NCBI GenBank assembly: GCA_015521565.1
Contig: WANX01000132.1
Location: 1-50,301, forward strand
From: Candidatus Hydrothermarchaeota archaeon
Lineage (GTDB): Archaea > Hydrothermarchaeota > Hydrothermarchaeia > Hydrothermarchaeales > BMS3B
Length of the DNA: 50,301 bases
Reading direction: 5' to 3'
Positions 15,171 to 22,996 of the stretch are shown piece after piece. A program made the translations under genes and the position numbers. Under the pieces are notes generated by a model that saw nothing but the letters and a program-made list of their open reading frames with translations, searched no databases and was not told where the DNA came from. Numbering within the stretch: position 1 is the stretch's first letter; each line of letters starts with the position of its first letter.

Positions 15171-15818
15171 ATGAGCAAAATACTGATAGTTGATGACGAC
15201 AGGCACACAACGGGTGTTCTGGAAAAGGCGCTCCGCAGGAGCGGTTTTGATGTGGTAACTGCGGAAAGTGCTGCCGATGGTATAAACATGCTTATCGAGG
15301 AAAATCCGGATCTGGTGCTGCTCGACCTTGTTTTGCCTGATATGGGCGGCCTCAGGGCTCTTGATGAAATCAGCAGACTTTCGCCGGAGACCAGGGTTAT
15401 AATAATAAGCGCCTTTCCCTCAATCAGCGATGTTGTGGAGGCCATGAAGCTTGGAGCGTGCGATGTGCTCGTGAAGCCCTTCAATGTGGAGGAGCTTATA
15501 AGCATCGTGAAGAAAACCCTGGAGGAAGCCAGGCTTGAGCGCCGAATTGAGGCAAAAATCAGCGACACAGTGATAAAGGCTCTTTCGAATCCAATACGCA
15601 AGAGCATAGCCTTTTACCTTTTATACGCAGGTCTCAGCCGCTTTTCTGAAATAGCCAGGAACATACAAATGGATGACCCCTCCAAGCTGAGCTTTCACCT
15701 TCGCGTCCTGATGGATGCGGGAATAATAAGCAAAAACAGAGCCGGGCAGTATTCTCTTACCGGAAACGGCCGGGCAATAGTTGAGAGGCTGCTTCTCAGG
15801 CTTGAGAAGGGCAGGTAG
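15171..15818 (+). CDS. Response regulator with winged-helix output, no adjacent kinase
   Basis: 215 residues. The receiver (about 1-120) has the acidic pair VDDDR, the acceptor Asp in LLDLVLPDMGG and the KPF lysine. The C-terminal half is an ArsR-like winged helix (SNPIRKSIAFYLLYAG, DDPSKLSFHLRVLMDAGII). It is a paralogue of the regulators at 11785 and 16768: same layout, with the SNPxR and FHLRVL stretches kept. It follows tatA on the plus strand, with no kinase gene beside it, so it may be served by either of the two nearby kinases or by one elsewhere. Confidence 0.84.
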   Translation: MSKILIVDDDRHTTGVLEKALRRSGFDVVTAESAADGINMLIEENPDLVLLDLVLPDMGGLRALDEISRLSPETRVIIISAFPSISDVVEAMKLGACDVLVKPFNVEELISIVKKTLEEARLERRIEAKISDTVIKALSNPIRKSIAFYLLYAGLSRFSEIARNIQMDDPSKLSFHLRVLMDAGIISKNRAGQYSLTGNGRAIVERLLLRLEKGR

Positions 15819-15869
15819 TCAGAGAAGGCAGCGCTGCACCCCGGAAGTGGTACAGATAAAAAGAGCTGC

Positions 15870-16766
15870 TCAGCGCTTAACTGACAGAAACCTCGCCACC
15901 AGTACCAGGACTGGAACCTCTATCACCGGCATAAGAGCGAGGAGAGTGTGGATAAGCGGCATGCCCGGGAATGTGCCCATGGCCACTGCCAGCGCTACCG
16001 GTGAGTTTCGAGCAGAAGTGGTAAAGTAGAGAAGAATCGCCTCCTCCCTCTTGAGGTTGAAAATTCTGCTCAAAAGATGGCTGAGCGGGAGGACCAGGGC
16101 AAAGTAGACGATTGCCAGGCCAAAAACAGGAAAAAGCTCCAGGGTGCTCCGATATATGCTCTGCTGGGATGCGAGTATGCACATCACCGCCAGACTCAGG
16201 AATAGCGTCTGAGCTCTTGAGATGAGCAGATTTAACTTTGACGGAAACACCCTTTTTGAGGCGAACGCCATCAGCAGTGGCAGGAGGAAGAAAAGTAGAA
16301 GGGTCTCTGCAAAAAGCTTCCAGCTGAAGGGCACTGAGGCACCGTAAAAAAGCAGCAGGTATAGGGGGAGGAGTGCAAGCTGAAGTGATAAATTTACCGG
16401 AATCAGGAGAACACCCTGTGCCACGCTGCCCCTTGCCATGGAGGTGAAGGTGAGAAACCAGTCGGTGCATGGGAGAGCAAGGTACAGGAAAAGACCCAGC
16501 ATAAGCTCCGGCTGGGAGGCGAATCTGAGGCTCATCAAAAATGCAAGAACCGGAATTACGGTGAAGTTCACGAGCAGGTTCAAAACCACAACACGTCTGT
16601 TCTGCATCACAGAGAACACTCTTGCCGGAGGAAGGGTGAGCATCGCACCCCAGAGCATGAGTACCAGAAAGACGGGAGCGAGCTTTGAAACATAGCCGGG
16701 AACATGCCCGCTCAGCAAAGCTCCGGCCGCTATGCCCGAGATGAGCAGAACAGGTTCGCGGAGCAT
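15870..16766 (-). CDS. ACR3-family arsenite efflux permease
   Basis: About 298 residues with ten predicted membrane helices. The ACR3 signature cysteine lies in LALPCTDWFLTF (Cys about residue 100). Other ACR3-like stretches are TTSARNSPVALAVA and the conserved glutamate of PVIEVPVLVLV near the C-terminus, both typical of ACR3 within the bile-acid/ACR3 superfamily. ACR3 carriers export arsenite. The ATG at 16766 lies one base from the stop of the upstream regulator, so it is the last gene of the PhnD-kinase-regulator unit. An antimonite or other anion role is possible, but the cysteine and glutamate favour arsenite. Confidence 0.75.
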   Translation of the reverse strand: MLREPVLLISGIAAGALLSGHVPGYVSKLAPVFLVLMLWGAMLTLPPARVFSVMQNRRVVVLNLLVNFTVIPVLAFLMSLRFASQPELMLGLFLYLALPCTDWFLTFTSMARGSVAQGVLLIPVNLSLQLALLPLYLLLFYGASVPFSWKLFAETLLLFFLLPLLMAFASKRVFPSKLNLLISRAQTLFLSLAVMCILASQQSIYRSTLELFPVFGLAIVYFALVLPLSHLLSRIFNLKREEAILLYFTTSARNSPVALAVAMGTFPGMPLIHTLLALMPVIEVPVLVLVARFLSVKR

Positions 16767-16767
16767 G

Positions 16768-17427
16768 CTATGCGAGCTCCGCAAGCTTGTTTATAGCTTC
16801 CAGTGCCCTCCTGCCCCTGTCTGTGAGTATATATCGCCTGTCTTCATCCTGCACCACGAGCTTTGCTTCTTTAAGTCTCTTGAGATGGAAGTTGAACTTT
16901 GTAGGGTCCCTCTCACCGACGCTTCGCTGGAGCTGGGTGAAGCTCAGCCTCTTCCTGCTTTCAGCGAGGTGGCTGAGTATGAGCCTCCTCAGGGGCGAGT
17001 TCAGAGAGCTTATAACCTCTTCCACCTCTCTGCTGGTGCACAGTTCCCGGAGACTCTTTCTGAATCTGGTCTCCTCCAGGGCGCGTCTCACCACCACGAG
17101 CAGTTCTCTGGTCCTGAAGGGCTTTTCTATGTAATCGCTTGCCCCCCGCCTCATCGCCTCAACGGCGCTGTCTATCGTTGCGAAGGCGGTTATCACAACC
17201 ACCGGCAGGGTGGAGTTTATCTTTTTTGTTTCTCTGAGGAGGTCTATTCCATCCACCTCAGGCATCACCAGGTCGTAGATTGCGATATCATAGATGTTGC
17301 TGCGCAGAAGCTTCAGCGCCTTTATCGGGGAGTTGACTGCATCCACCTCAAAGCCGTTTGAGGCCAGCGTCTGCTTCAAACTTCTGCACACGGCATCGTC
17401 GTCGTCAACCACAAGCACACGGGGCAA
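16768..17427 (-). CDS. NtrC-like response regulator with winged-helix output, linked to ACR3
   Basis: 219 residues: a receiver (VVDDDDAVCRSL, acceptor Asp in IYDLVMPEVDG, ITAFATIDSAVEAMRRGASD) followed by an ArsR-like winged helix (SPLRRLILSHLAES, DPTKFNFHLKRLKEAKLV). It is a paralogue of the regulators at 11785 and 15171. It starts six bases after the stop of the upstream kinase gene, its likely partner, and is followed within one base by the ACR3 gene. In bacteria the comparable AioR/ArxR regulators are sigma-54 activators. Here the output domain is of archaeal type. Confidence 0.85.
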   Translation of the reverse strand: MPRVLVVDDDDAVCRSLKQTLASNGFEVDAVNSPIKALKLLRSNIYDIAIYDLVMPEVDGIDLLRETKKINSTLPVVVITAFATIDSAVEAMRRGASDYIEKPFRTRELLVVVRRALEETRFRKSLRELCTSREVEEVISSLNSPLRRLILSHLAESRKRLSFTQLQRSVGERDPTKFNFHLKRLKEAKLVVQDEDRRYILTDRGRRALEAINKLAELA

Positions 17428-17433
17428 GCCTTC

Positions 17434-19452
17434 TCACCTCACTGGCAGGCGAAGGGTAAATGTTGTCCCTTCTCCTACTCTGCTCTCAACCTCTATTTTA
17501 CCCTTGTGGCGCTCAACTATGCCGAGACAAATGCTCAGTCCAAGCCCTGTACCCTCGCCCGGCCTCTTCGTGGTAAAGAAGGGATTGAAGATCCTGTTGA
17601 GATGCTCCCCGGGTATGCCAACGCCGGTATCGCTCACACGGGTGATTACTTCTCCGCTTCCCGCCTTAGTTTCCAGGATAAGTCTACCTCCGTCAGGCAT
17701 GGCCTGGGCAGCGTTGAGTATGAGATTCACAAACACCTGCTGAAGCTGAGCAGGGTCCCCATAGATAGGAGGCAGGTTATCCAGCCTTTTCTCAACTTTT
17801 ACCTTTTTAAGCTTCGTTCTGAGCATCTCCAGAGCGTCTTCAATTACCCTGTTCAGGTCCACCTCCCTGGGTTCAAACCCGCTCTGTCGTGAGAACAGGA
17901 GAAGGTTCCTTGTGATTCTCCGAATCCTCTCCACCTGCTTCACTATGCCTTCAGCTATCCCCCTGACCTCGCTGTCATCCGGGTTCTCCTCCAGAATCCG
18001 CTCTGCATCCAGCAGGATGCTTGTGGCAGGGTTGTTTATCTCGTGAGCCACACCGGAGGCAAGGGTGCCTATCGTGGCAAGGCGCTCCGCATGCAGCAGC
18101 TGCCTGGTGCGCTCCTCCACCTTCTTCTCAAGCTCGCGGGAGTATTCCAGAAGCTTCTCCTCAAGCATGGCCTTCTCAACCGCAATACCTGCCTGCGAGG
18201 CAAAGCTGGTGAGCCTCTCTATGTCACCCTCCCTCAGCGGTGTCCTGCTTCCTATTCCGATCACCCCCACAACCCTGTTTTTTGACAGGAGGGGGACTCC
18301 CAGACCATAACGCGCCGGCACCATCTTTGAGATGACCTTCGCGAGAGCCCTTATTTTCGTGTCCCTGGTGTGGAGCTTTATGAGCGCTTCTATGTCATCG
18401 GTTAGAAAAGGTTCTTTTTTTGCGACTATCCCGCTTATCGGGTTTTCAGGCGTGAGTTCCATCTCATAACCGTAGGCTTTACAACCGGTGAGTCTTTCAA
18501 GTTTTTCCACAAGCGCCGAATCCATGTAGTAGCTCCGGCAGATGAGCTTACTGCCCACCAGCAGGTGCACGGCGCAGGAATCATAGCCGAACACCTCCAC
18601 CACACCCCTGGTAATCTCATCCAGTATCTCCTGCATACTTGCACCGCTGTTCAGAAGGTTGTTGACCCTCTGAAGTAGCAGGAGCTCTCTGGTGCGCTCT
18701 TCAACCAGCCTCTCCAGGGAGCTGGAGTATCTCTTCAGCTCCGCCATGTTGGCTTTGAGCTCTGCGGCCATGCTGTTGAAGGCTTCCGCAAGGAGAGCAA
18801 ACTCATCTCTGCTTTTCGGTTTTATCCTGTAGTCAAGCTCTCCCCTTTCCAGAGCCCTTACTCCAGCTTCGAGCTCCTTCATGGGAGAGGTTATAAAGCT
18901 TCCCATCACGTACCCCACACCCACAGCCACGGGTACGAGGAGGAGCACCCAGAGAAATAGCCGCTGCACCGCCTCGGCCACCCTCGCTCTGATGAGCTCT
19001 TCTGTCAGACCCAGGTGAAGCTCCCCTGCCCTGCCTCCGAGCACAGGTATGGCGAAGTCGCGAATGTGCTCTCCTGTCTCGGTTTTTATTGTTGTGACCC
19101 CTCCTCCTATTCTCAGCAGCCCCCGCGGAAAGCCATCAGTGAAGGTGCTCGCAACAACCTCCCCATCACTGTTGAGCACATATAAATAGGCCACATCTTC
19201 CCTGCTGCTTTTAAACTCTCTCAGCATGCGATGCAGGGACACCACATCTTCGGTGAGCAGCGGCTCTGTAATTGCCGTGGCAAGGTTTTCACCCAGCAGA
19301 ATTCCGTCCTTTGCCTGCGCCTCAAGCAGTACCTCCTTCAACAGGGTCTGCATTATAACCGCCGAGAGCAGGCCGAGTACAAAAAGGGCGAGGATTATCG
19401 CAAGAACAAATTTTGCCCTGACCCCAAGCTTTGCGCTATCCGGCATTTCCAT
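17434..19452 (-). CDS. Membrane histidine kinase with HAMP and GAF domains
   Basis: 672 residues. Membrane helices at about 14-36 and 165-186 enclose an outer sensor domain of about 130 residues with no heme motif. A HAMP region (about 187-240), coiled coil, GAF domain (about 265-430), HisKA with the H-box ASGVAHEINNPA (H470) and an ATPase domain (NLILNAAQAMPDGG, DTGVGIPGEH, GTGLGLSICL) follow. The gene overlaps the end of the PhnD-like binding protein gene by 17 bases. This suggests the binding protein presents its ligand to the kinase outer domain, as proposed for bacterial AioX-AioS. The partner regulator follows six bases downstream. Confidence 0.86.
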   Translation of the reverse strand: MEMPDSAKLGVRAKFVLAIILALFVLGLLSAVIMQTLLKEVLLEAQAKDGILLGENLATAITEPLLTEDVVSLHRMLREFKSSREDVAYLYVLNSDGEVVASTFTDGFPRGLLRIGGGVTTIKTETGEHIRDFAIPVLGGRAGELHLGLTEELIRARVAEAVQRLFLWVLLLVPVAVGVGYVMGSFITSPMKELEAGVRALERGELDYRIKPKSRDEFALLAEAFNSMAAELKANMAELKRYSSSLERLVEERTRELLLLQRVNNLLNSGASMQEILDEITRGVVEVFGYDSCAVHLLVGSKLICRSYYMDSALVEKLERLTGCKAYGYEMELTPENPISGIVAKKEPFLTDDIEALIKLHTRDTKIRALAKVISKMVPARYGLGVPLLSKNRVVGVIGIGSRTPLREGDIERLTSFASQAGIAVEKAMLEEKLLEYSRELEKKVEERTRQLLHAERLATIGTLASGVAHEINNPATSILLDAERILEENPDDSEVRGIAEGIVKQVERIRRITRNLLLFSRQSGFEPREVDLNRVIEDALEMLRTKLKKVKVEKRLDNLPPIYGDPAQLQQVFVNLILNAAQAMPDGGRLILETKAGSGEVITRVSDTGVGIPGEHLNRIFNPFFTTKRPGEGTGLGLSICLGIVERHKGKIEVESRVGEGTTFTLRLPVR

Positions 19453-20344
19453 CTACCACCTCCAGCATCTCTTCTATTGAAGCATAGGATATGTTTTCAG
19501 GTGAGATAAAGCGCTTTATGTGGAGCTTTTCAAGAATCCTTCTCCCTTCCTCATCCCGGTGCATGTTTAGAAGAATTTTCCTTATCTTTTCTGTCAGCTC
19601 TTTATCGCTGTAAGGACTTGCCACAACAGGTGGGATGCCGAAGGGGGGCGAGACGTTGATTATCCTCGTACGCGAGGTAAGCCAGGGCTCGGTTATGTTC
19701 TTGTAGTCCCATATTAAGCTGTCCACTGCAGCGCCGTCCACTATGCCAGAGGCCACAGCCTCGATGCTCTTGTCGTGGCTGTAGGTGTAGAAGTAGTGGG
19801 AGAAAAAGGTGTCCGGGGTCTCGTTCATCCTCGCGAGCAGGTACCTGGGATACAGCTCGCCGGAGTTTGAGAGGGGGTCCGAGAAGGCAAAGCTCCTTCC
19901 GCGGAGCTCTTCGAAGGCGTATATGTCGCTGTCCCTGTTCACTATTATGTAGGAGTAGTAAACAGGTCCCGCATCGTATACCACAGGTACGGCGAGTAGC
20001 TCAAGCCCGAACTGTCTCGCTCCGGAGATGTATGCACGGGAGCAAACAAAGGCTGCGTCCACCCTCCCAAGCCGGAGGAGTTCGTTCATCTCCGCATAGT
20101 TCTTGCGCTGCACCAGCTTTACCTTTTTCCCGAGCTTCTCCGAGAGGTAGCTGAAGAGGTCCTCATAGTAGGCTACAGTTTCCGCCGGAGATAGGATGTT
20201 GGAAACACCTACAATAACCGCATCCTCTTCCATATAATTCATTACCTGAACCCTGTCACTGAAGTTGACCTCAACCGCATTATCCCCAGCAATGCAGGCC
20301 GACAGGAGCATCAGAAGGCCTATGAAGAGCAGATTAAATCGCAT
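19436..20344 (-). CDS. PhnD-like oxyanion-binding lipoprotein
   Basis: 302 residues with a lipoprotein signal (LLMLLSAC, cysteine at 17) and the type 2 periplasmic-binding fold of PhnD (PF12974-like). Typical parts are VGVSNILSPAETVAYYEDLF, the GRVDAAFVCSRAYI stretch, AFSDPLSNSGELYPRYLL and the GIVDGAAVDSLIWDY segment. PhnD proteins bind phosphonate, phosphate or related anions, and the AioX/ArxX relatives bind arsenite. There are no ABC permease or ATPase genes beside it. Instead a histidine kinase gene overlaps it, so it is probably a sensor accessory rather than a transporter part. ACR3 at the end of the unit favours an arsenic ligand (inference). Confidence 0.8.
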   Translation of the reverse strand: MRFNLLFIGLLMLLSACIAGDNAVEVNFSDRVQVMNYMEEDAVIVGVSNILSPAETVAYYEDLFSYLSEKLGKKVKLVQRKNYAEMNELLRLGRVDAAFVCSRAYISGARQFGLELLAVPVVYDAGPVYYSYIIVNRDSDIYAFEELRGRSFAFSDPLSNSGELYPRYLLARMNETPDTFFSHYFYTYSHDKSIEAVASGIVDGAAVDSLIWDYKNITEPWLTSRTRIINVSPPFGIPPVVASPYSDKELTEKIRKILLNMHRDEEGRRILEKLHIKRFISPENISYASIEEMLEVVDGNAG

Positions 20345-20430
20345 CTCAAAACAAACAAAAAGAGTGACCAGTAAAAATTTTTTAAATTTTTAAAATTGTT
20401 TTATACATCTCGCTGTTCTCCACTGTCGCC
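20345..20430 (-). promoter_or_regulatory. AT-rich gap with likely promoter for the PhnD-kinase-regulator-ACR3 unit
   Basis: An 86-base gap between the second tatA and the PhnD gene. On the minus strand it contains a nearly unbroken A/T run of mixed AATTT and AAAAA blocks (about 20372-20397), a TATA-like stretch 30-50 bases ahead of the start. Whether the upstream enzyme operon reads through cannot be told. Confidence 0.4.
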
Positions 20431-20607
20431 TCAACCGGCAGTATCTAACTCTGGATTTTTTTCTTTCCCATCCTCCTCTTCCCTCATGCCGCGCTTAAAC
20501 TCCACCCTGGCTCTGCCCAGGGAGCGTGCCAGCTCCGGCAGCCTGCTACCGCCGAAGAGCAGCAGGGCTATGGCGAGGATCACAAGAAGCTCATTCTGCC
20601 CCAGCAT
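20431..20607 (-). CDS. tatA: Second minimal TatA-type subunit
   Basis: A 58-residue protein: MLGQNELLVILAIALLLFGG, then SRLPELARSLGRARVEFKRG and a charged tail ending LDTAG. It shares the block SRLPxLARSLGRARVEFxRGM with the TatA at 14999-15139, so the two are recent or strongly conserved paralogues. Its ATG lies inside the end of the FmdE-like gene (17-base overlap), so it is translated as the last gene of the second molybdenum enzyme operon, whose catalytic subunit carries a twin-arginine signal. Confidence 0.85.
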   Translation of the reverse strand: MLGQNELLVILAIALLLFGGSRLPELARSLGRARVEFKRGMREEEDGKEKNPELDTAG

Positions 20608-21154
20608 TGAGCCTCACCTCCTCTACCTTTTCGTAGTAGCCATCGCCTGCGCAGGGCCTGCACACGCCGTCGTGCATAAACCCCTGAGGCTGGAGCTCTC
20701 CGCAGGAGGGGCACCTCGCTATTGGCGTGCGTATTGGCTTCAGGTCCAGGGTCAGCCTTATCCTCTCCACCCTGAAGTAACCAGCGTCCATCTCCAGAAA
20801 GAGCCTGGCGAGAGAATCCCTCTCCTCATGGCTGAGCTTAGCCCTGCGGTACATGAAGGTGTTCAAAGCCTCGCTCTGCGCAGCGGCCTCGCTCTTAAGC
20901 GCCACGCGGTATCCCTCGCCCGAGGGATAGCGTGCTATTGCTAAGGCGAGCTTGCCCAGGTCGTAGATTATGAGATTGCCATTGCCAGGCGTTGTGCCGG
21001 CGACCGCCATGAGAGCATCTGGGAGGCAGACCCTGGTCTCAGCCACACCTGTCAAACCCTTTCCGGGCTTTGGGTTGCCCAGCTTTTGCATGGCAATGCT
21101 CGCCATGCGCACACCCAGCGCTATCCCCGGCGCCAGGTGGCCGTGAATCGCCAC
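20591..21154 (-). CDS. FmdE-family protein with C-terminal zinc ribbon
   Basis: 187 residues from a GTG start that follows GAGGAGG. The FmdE core begins AIHGHLAPGIALGVRMAS and includes the family cysteine/metal region (ETRVCLPDALMAVAGTTPGN). A CPSCGE and CRPCAG zinc ribbon near the C-terminus leads to GYYEKVEE. FmdE was named for formylmethanofuran dehydrogenase operons, but family members also sit beside other molybdenum and tungsten enzymes, and their role is not settled. Here it follows the TorD-like chaperone and precedes tatA, a setting that suggests enzyme maturation. A second copy lies at 27234-27830 next to moeA. Confidence 0.82.
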   Translation of the reverse strand: MAIHGHLAPGIALGVRMASIAMQKLGNPKPGKGLTGVAETRVCLPDALMAVAGTTPGNGNLIIYDLGKLALAIARYPSGEGYRVALKSEAAAQSEALNTFMYRRAKLSHEERDSLARLFLEMDAGYFRVERIRLTLDLKPIRTPIARCPSCGELQPQGFMHDGVCRPCAGDGYYEKVEEVRLNAGAE

Positions 21155-21180
21155 CGCGCGCTCCAGCGCCTCCTCAAGCT

Positions 21181-21879
21181 TTACGCCTCTTCCTTCTCCG
21201 CTAATTCCAGAACCTCCTTCAGCTGCTCCGCATCCAGGCTGAGGTAGCCTCTCGTCAGCTTTGCCACGCCGCGGTAAAAGTCGCTCTCAGCCTCCTGGAG
21301 CACAACATCGCAGAACCTGGGGACCCAGGCCAAGATGTGCTCCTCCAGGAAGCTCTTCTGCACCTCGAGCAGGCGCAGCGCCTCTTTTCTGTCGCCCTTC
21401 CTCCAGCTCTCCGCCTCGCGGTAGCTCGCCAGCGCAAGGAATTTAAGCTCTGTGCCTATGTAGTCCGGCGGCCCGCCGTACTCCTCGTTCAGCGCAAACC
21501 CTGCCTTGAGGTACTTGCTCATCACCTTTTGCGTCGCCTCGCCCATCACCCTGTCCTCGCCCAGGTAAACCGACTCGTAGGGCGGCGGAGGGGAGTAGCC
21601 CTTCTTGATGCCCCTGAAGAGCCTCGTGAACTCAACCGCCAGCTCTTCGGTCAGCTTTTCCAGCTCCCTCTCCCTGTTCAGCTTAAGAAACTGCTCCAGG
21701 AGCTCCGCACCTTCCCTCAGCTCTCCCCCGGCAAGCTGCGCCAGCGCCCTGAGCTCCTTCTGAAAGCCCTCACTCAGCATCTTTGCCACAAACTCCTCTT
21801 TTGGCACGGAGTTGTAGAAGCTGCTCAGGAAGGCGTATATCGTACTCCTCCTCAGCGCTATCTCGGCGAACATGCTCAC
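21181..21879 (-). CDS. TorD/DmsD-family molybdoenzyme chaperone
   Basis: 232 residues, all helical, with the family features: N-terminal RRSTIYAFLSSFYNSVP, a central EFTRLFRGIKKGYSPPPPYE and the conserved GGPPDYIGTELKFLALA motif at about 150-166. TorD-type proteins bind the twin-arginine signal of molybdenum enzymes and hold them until the cofactor is loaded. It lies in the operon of the second enzyme (25702 to 20431), between the diheme lipoprotein and the FmdE-like gene, so its client is most likely the 901-residue catalytic subunit. The NapA chaperone NapD is separate. Confidence 0.85.
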   Translation of the reverse strand: MSMFAEIALRRSTIYAFLSSFYNSVPKEEFVAKMLSEGFQKELRALAQLAGGELREGAELLEQFLKLNRERELEKLTEELAVEFTRLFRGIKKGYSPPPPYESVYLGEDRVMGEATQKVMSKYLKAGFALNEEYGGPPDYIGTELKFLALASYREAESWRKGDRKEALRLLEVQKSFLEEHILAWVPRFCDVVLQEAESDFYRGVAKLTRGYLSLDAEQLKEVLELAEKEEA

Positions 21880-21902
21880 ACCTTAAAAAATTAAAGGGGT
21901 GC

Positions 21903-22322
21903 TCAGGGATTCACCGCACCCTCTACTCCTGCGTTCATGTACAGCTCTCTCGCAGGTCCGTCCTGCTTGTGGCATCCGAGGCAAATAGCCCTGTCCACCA
22001 CGCCAGGAGCACCCCGCACAGGAAGCTTGTACTTCCGCTGGTACAGGAAGTCGTCCGCATAGCCGGAGATGTGGCAGTAGCTGCACTTAAGCCCGAGAAC
22101 CTCCGCATGGATGTTGTGCCACCTCTTGCCAAGCTCCATGCCGTACTCTTCGCCCACGTCTATCTCGCCGCTTCTTATCTTCTCCGCAGTCTCCCAGAGG
22201 TTCACGGGCACCTCCTTCTCAACTTCCCTGACCACCGTCTCCTGCTTCTGGGCGCAGGCTGCGAAGAGCAGCAGCATTGCGATCGCAAGGAGAGCCGCAA
22301 CTTTAAACCTCATCTTTATCAC
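21903..22322 (-). CDS. Diheme c-type cytochrome lipoprotein
   Basis: 139 residues. The signal ends in a lipobox (LLLFAAC), then a charged linker leads to two heme sites, CSYCH and CLGCH, about 37 residues apart. It is a small membrane-anchored electron carrier facing outwards. The stop of the ferredoxin-subunit gene is one base upstream, so it belongs to the same operon. It is probably the link between the catalytic/ferredoxin subunits and the membrane electron pool or other cytochromes. No membrane anchor subunit (NrfD or cytochrome b type) is found in the operon. Confidence 0.82.
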   Translation of the reverse strand: MIKMRFKVAALLAIAMLLLFAACAQKQETVVREVEKEVPVNLWETAEKIRSGEIDVGEEYGMELGKRWHNIHAEVLGLKCSYCHISGYADDFLYQRKYKLPVRGAPGVVDRAICLGCHKQDGPARELYMNAGVEGAVNP

Positions 22323-22323
22323 C

Positions 22324-22983
22324 TCACACCAGGTAGTACACCTGCGGCCTCGTGCCGTACTCCTTCTTGAGCTGAATAGCTCGCCTGCTCGCTATGAGCC
22401 TTGAAACCTCGCTGCTGGGGTCGTCGAGGTCGCCGAAGTACCTCGCTCCTGCGGGGCACACGGGTACGCACGCAGGTGAGGTGTCGTAGTCACTACCCGG
22501 CTTCTTGCCCTCCTTCAACGCCTTCTCGATGCGGTGCCAGCACAGGGTGCACTTCTCGGCAACGCCCGGCTTCTTCCTGTGCAGGGGGTGCCTCGCCTCA
22601 GCTGGCAGAGCCTCGTAGGGCGTCTTCTCGCCGTTGGGGTAGAGGGTCTTCTCCTTGTCTATGAAGTGGATTACTCCGTAGGGACAGGCGGCGATGCAGT
22701 AGCGGTAGCCCCTGCACTTTTCATAGTCTATGAGCACCACGCCGTACTCGTTCTTGCTTATCGCCTTCGCGGGGCACGCCTTAACACAGGGCGGATTCTC
22801 GCAGTGCTGGCAGTTCATTGGCACAAAGATTCTGCGAACGCTGGGATACTTTCCCTGCTCGTACTCGAGCACAAAGTTCCAGTAGTTCCCCGGCTGGACC
22901 ATGTTCTCAACTTTGCACGCGGCGACGCAGCTCCTGCAGCCTATGCACTTCGCCAGGTCTATAACCAGGCCGTATCTCACCAT
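22324..22983 (-). CDS. Ferredoxin subunit of the second molybdopterin enzyme, DmsB/NarH-like
   Basis: 219 residues with four cluster sites: C13/C16/C19/C23; C58/C61/C66/C70; C90, Y93, C96, C100; and C145/C148 with C172/C176. The third site reads CRGYRYCIAACP, with Tyr in place of the second cysteine. The related change in NarH (Trp) gives a 3Fe-4S cluster, so a 3Fe-4S cluster is expected here too. There is no signal, so export must be by hitch-hiking with the twin-arginine catalytic subunit. It starts 14 bases after the catalytic subunit gene. Confidence 0.87.
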   Translation of the reverse strand: MVRYGLVIDLAKCIGCRSCVAACKVENMVQPGNYWNFVLEYEQGKYPSVRRIFVPMNCQHCENPPCVKACPAKAISKNEYGVVLIDYEKCRGYRYCIAACPYGVIHFIDKEKTLYPNGEKTPYEALPAEARHPLHRKKPGVAEKCTLCWHRIEKALKEGKKPGSDYDTSPACVPVCPAGARYFGDLDDPSSEVSRLIASRRAIQLKKEYGTRPQVYYLV

Positions 22984-22996
22984 CTACACCACCTCC

